Assembly: GCF_027923385.1 (NCBI RefSeq)
Contig: NZ_BSEC01000001.1
Span: 1,128,501-1,192,500, forward strand
Direction: 5' to 3'
Length of the DNA: 64,000 bases
DNA from: Methylocystis echinoides
Lineage (GTDB): Bacteria; Pseudomonadota; Alphaproteobacteria; Rhizobiales; Beijerinckiaceae
Each line of letters opens with the position of its first letter. Positions within the stretch are counted from its first letter, which is position 1. The notes beneath the pieces are model-generated. The model saw nothing but the letters and a program-made list of their open reading frames with translations, did not search any database and was not told the origin of the DNA. A program made the position numbers and the translations under genes. Shown piece by piece: positions 61,998-64,000 of the stretch.

Positions 61998-63332
61998 TCA
62001 GACGCCGCTGGATTTGGACGAGAAGTGGAATTTCTCCGCCAGCATTGGCGGGGCCGCCGCCGCGCCGCCGCCGCCGGCCGCCCGCCAGGTGCGCTGCGTG
62101 GCCCCAAGCGCTTCGATCCTGCCGAAGAGCTCGCCGAGCCGCTGATTGAAGCGCATGTTGCGCACCGGCGCGGTGATGCGGCCATTCTCGATGAGGAAAT
62201 TGCCGTCGCGGGTCAGGCCCGTGAGCAGCAGGCTTTTGCGCTCGACCATGTTCTCGTACCAGATGCGCGTCACCAGGACGCCGCGCTTGACCGAGCGGAT
62301 CATGTCGTCGAGCGCGGCGTCGCCGCCCTCCACGATGAAGTTGCGCGCGAAAGGAACCGCCTCGGCGTCGGTCTTCTGCGCCCAGGCGCGTGAGCGGTAG
62401 AGCGTGGAGACGACGCCCCTGTCGATGAAGGCGCGGGCGCGATGCGGCACGCCCTCCCAGCCGACGCCGCCCTCGGGCGCCAGCGGATCGGTGGGGTCGA
62501 TGCGAATGGTCAGCTTTTCGTCGAAGAGTTTCTCGCCGATCAGCGCGCCTCCGCCGGGACGTGAATAGAAGCTGCGCCCCTCGTCGGCCGCGCGCGCGTC
62601 CATCGCGCTCATCAGCCAGAAGGCGATGTCCGCGACGGCGACAGGCTCCAGCACCACCGTATAATCGCCGGGCTCGAGATCGACGGGCTCGGCCTCCTGC
62701 GCCGCTTTCGCGCAGGCGCGGCGCGCAATGCTGGCCGCATCGAGACGCGCGCCGAAAAATTCATGCGCGCCCGCCCAGCCGGACCATGTGTCGGCCTTGT
62801 TGCGCGCGGTCGCGGAGAGGTCGATTTCGCTTCTCGGCTCATAGGCGAAAAGCCCGGCGCTCGTCGCCAGCGCCTCGAAGCGCCGCGCGCTCGACGCGCA
62901 GCCGAAAGTGTCCACGCCGACGCGGGCGCCTTCCGCAATCACCTGCGCCGCCTGCGCCGTCAGCGCGTCGAGACGCAGCGATATGGCGTTGTCGTCATAG
63001 CGCGCCGCCGTCTCGTAGCGCTGCGGGCCGAGCGGCGCGACATATTCGGGATCGACCGGCAACATGCGGGCGATCTCCTCCGAGCGCGCCCGCGCCGCCT
63101 CCAGCGCCTCGTCGTCGAGCCGGGTGGTCGTCACTGATCCGATGCGCCCGCCGATGTGGGAGGAAATGCGCAGGCTGATCTCGGAGGTCGCGAGATTGGT
63201 CGTCGCGCCGCCGCGCGCGAAGCGCAGGCTGTGATCCTCGCCGCCGTCGATCTTCACCACGCAGGCGTCGGCGTTCGAGCGCGCGAGGATTTTGTCGGAG
63301 AGGGCCTTGGCGTCGTCGGAGGTGAGGAACAT
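61998..63332 (-). CDS. TldE/PmbA-family metalloprotease subunit
   Basis: 444 residues. PmbA pattern with N-terminal EDHSLRFARGGATTNLATSE, the central ARRFEALATSAGLFAYEPRSEIDLSATARN and the C-terminal NFIVEGGDAALDDMIRSVKRGVLVTRIWYENMVERKSLLLTGLTRDGNFLIENG. TldE forms a heterodimer with TldD and lacks the metal ligands itself. The C-terminus is extended by Gly/Ala. It follows tldD after four bases. Confidence 0.88.
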   Translation of the reverse strand: MFLTSDDAKALSDKILARSNADACVVKIDGGEDHSLRFARGGATTNLATSEISLRISSHIGGRIGSVTTTRLDDEALEAARARSEEIARMLPVDPEYVAPLGPQRYETAARYDDNAISLRLDALTAQAAQVIAEGARVGVDTFGCASSARRFEALATSAGLFAYEPRSEIDLSATARNKADTWSGWAGAHEFFGARLDAASIARRACAKAAQEAEPVDLEPGDYTVVLEPVAVADIAFWLMSAMDARAADEGRSFYSRPGGGALIGEKLFDEKLTIRIDPTDPLAPEGGVGWEGVPHRARAFIDRGVVSTLYRSRAWAQKTDAEAVPFARNFIVEGGDAALDDMIRSVKRGVLVTRIWYENMVERKSLLLTGLTRDGNFLIENGRITAPVRNMRFNQRLGELFGRIEALGATQRTWRAAGGGGAAAAPPMLAEKFHFSSKSSGV

Positions 63333-63336
63333 GCGC

Positions 63337-64000
63337 TTAAGCGTCGCCGGTTGTGTTCAGCACGCGCACCTTGCGGAATCGCGCCGGCGGGCTGCCGTGC
63401 GAGACCGGCGCCACCTGCACGGGTTCCGCCTTGCCGCAGGTGAAGGTGCCGTCGAGGTGATAGGTGGAGGCGTCGCCGAGCCCATCGAGCGAATTCCAGA
63501 ACGGAATCGTGCGGCTCTGATAGGCGCCGTCGCGCAGGAGCGCGCCGAGCTTTCCGTTCCTGATCTCGTAGAAAAGCTGGCCGCCGAACTGGAAATTGTC
63601 GCGTTGCTGATCGATGCTCCAGCTCCCGGCGCCGACGACATAGACGCCGTTCTCCACCCCGCTCACCAGATCGGCGAGCGAGCACCTGTCGGGGTTTGGC
63701 GCCAGCGAGATGTTGGGCATGCGCTGGATCGGAAAGGCCGTCGGGCTGTCTGCGTAGGCGCAGCCGTTCGAGGCGGGAAGACCGATGTAATGCGCCTGTC
63801 CGAGCGCCATCTGGAAGTTCCTGAACACGCCCTTTTCGATGATGTTGAACTCCGCGCTCGCCGCCGGCGCGCCGTCGTCGTCGAAGCCGATGGTCGACAG
63901 GGCGCCGGGCTGCGAACGATCCGCGACGATGGTCATCAGCTCGGAGCCGAAGCGCAGATTGTTCAGCATCGCCGGCTTCACAAAACTGGTGCCGGCGAAA
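63337..64000 (-). CDS. TldD-family metalloprotease subunit (5' end outside the window)
   Basis: C-terminal 220 residues of a gene that continues beyond the right edge. The segments LMTIVADRSQPGALSTIGFDDDGAPA, SNGCAYADSPTAFPIQRMPNISLAPN and GVENGVYVVGAGSWSIDQQRDNFQFGGQLFYEIRNGKLG are the TldD pattern; the zinc-ligand region must lie in the missing part. TldD-TldE degrades modified or unfolded peptides and matures some ribosomal peptides. Its true start is not in this sequence. Confidence 0.85.
   Translation of the reverse strand, partial: FAGTSFVKPAMLNNLRFGSELMTIVADRSQPGALSTIGFDDDGAPAASAEFNIIEKGVFRNFQMALGQAHYIGLPASNGCAYADSPTAFPIQRMPNISLAPNPDRCSLADLVSGVENGVYVVGAGSWSIDQQRDNFQFGGQLFYEIRNGKLGALLRDGAYQSRTIPFWNSLDGLGDASTYHLDGTFTCGKAEPVQVAPVSHGSPPARFRKVRVLNTTGDA

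Overview
The window is GC-rich, densely packed chromosomal DNA from an alphaproteobacterium, most probably of the order Hyphomicrobiales (Rhizobiales). Three gene sets point there. The flagellar cluster contains motB, motC and a motD/fliK-type gene followed by a lytic transglycosylase, a rhizobial arrangement. There is a complete NAD-dependent molybdenum formate dehydrogenase operon (fdsGBACD) and a polyhydroxybutyrate locus (phaA, phaB, phaR). Formate dehydrogenase plus PHB fits a methylotroph or methanotroph such as the Methylocystis/Methylosinus group, but no methane or methanol oxidation gene is visible, so the genus is an inference. There are no rRNA genes, no CRISPR, no insertion sequences, and I recognise no tRNA genes.

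Layout. 1-6926 (minus strand): a gene-transfer-agent-like or prophage-like head cassette (small-terminase-like protein, terminase large subunit, HK97-type portal) that runs into an island of toxin tips and immunity genes. 7144-15592: cysteine-cluster protein, PBP1A, a DUF1214/DUF1254 pair, DUF1178, glutaredoxin, ComF, a COG0523 GTPase and a DD-carboxypeptidase. 15808-17001: a secreted beta-helix protein. 17256-24243: a LysR regulator and the fds operon. 24372-24881: a YchJ-type SEC-C protein. 25001-41545: flagellar genes, namely two flagellins with structured leaders, fliF, a fliH-like gene, motB, motC, motD/fliK, a transglycosylase, motA, fliM, fliN, fliG and flhB, converging on flgB-flgC-fliE-flgG-flgA-flgI. 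41612-50305: DNA repair, aldehyde dehydrogenase with DUF779, RdgB, RNase PH, an EF-G paralogue, a double 4Fe-4S protein with its MarR regulator, and a small secreted protein. 50322-55848: DUF2235 hydrolase, PHB genes and the GTPase YchF. 56052-64000: a di-heme cytochrome, an L,D-transpeptidase, an NMT1-type ABC transporter, and TldE/TldD (TldD cut by the window edge).

The most unusual region is the left end. The portal gene stops at a TAG codon, but the same reading frame stays open for 113 more codons. These begin with a PAG-x-x-DGGQWTSG linker and continue into a variable tip, directly followed by a small immunity-like gene. About 2.4 kb downstream, the last ~220 bp of the portal gene recur as a degenerate copy joined to a different tip that resembles CdiA C-terminal tRNase domains, with its own overlapping immunity-like gene. 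Between and after these lie several CdiI-like units, most of them frameshifted, and a third possible toxin remnant. The layout resembles main and orphan toxin-tip/immunity modules of contact-dependent inhibition loci, but with a phage or GTA portal gene as the carrier. I know of no description of such a carrier; this is my reading and needs the checks listed.

Elsewhere the genes form sensible units. FdsG, FdsB and FdsA make the formate dehydrogenase and diaphorase, FdsC matures the molybdenum site and FdsD is an accessory subunit. The flagellar genes cover filament, MS ring, C ring, export switch, rod, P ring and motor. PhaA and PhaB make 3-hydroxybutyryl-CoA and PhaR is the divergent PHB regulator.
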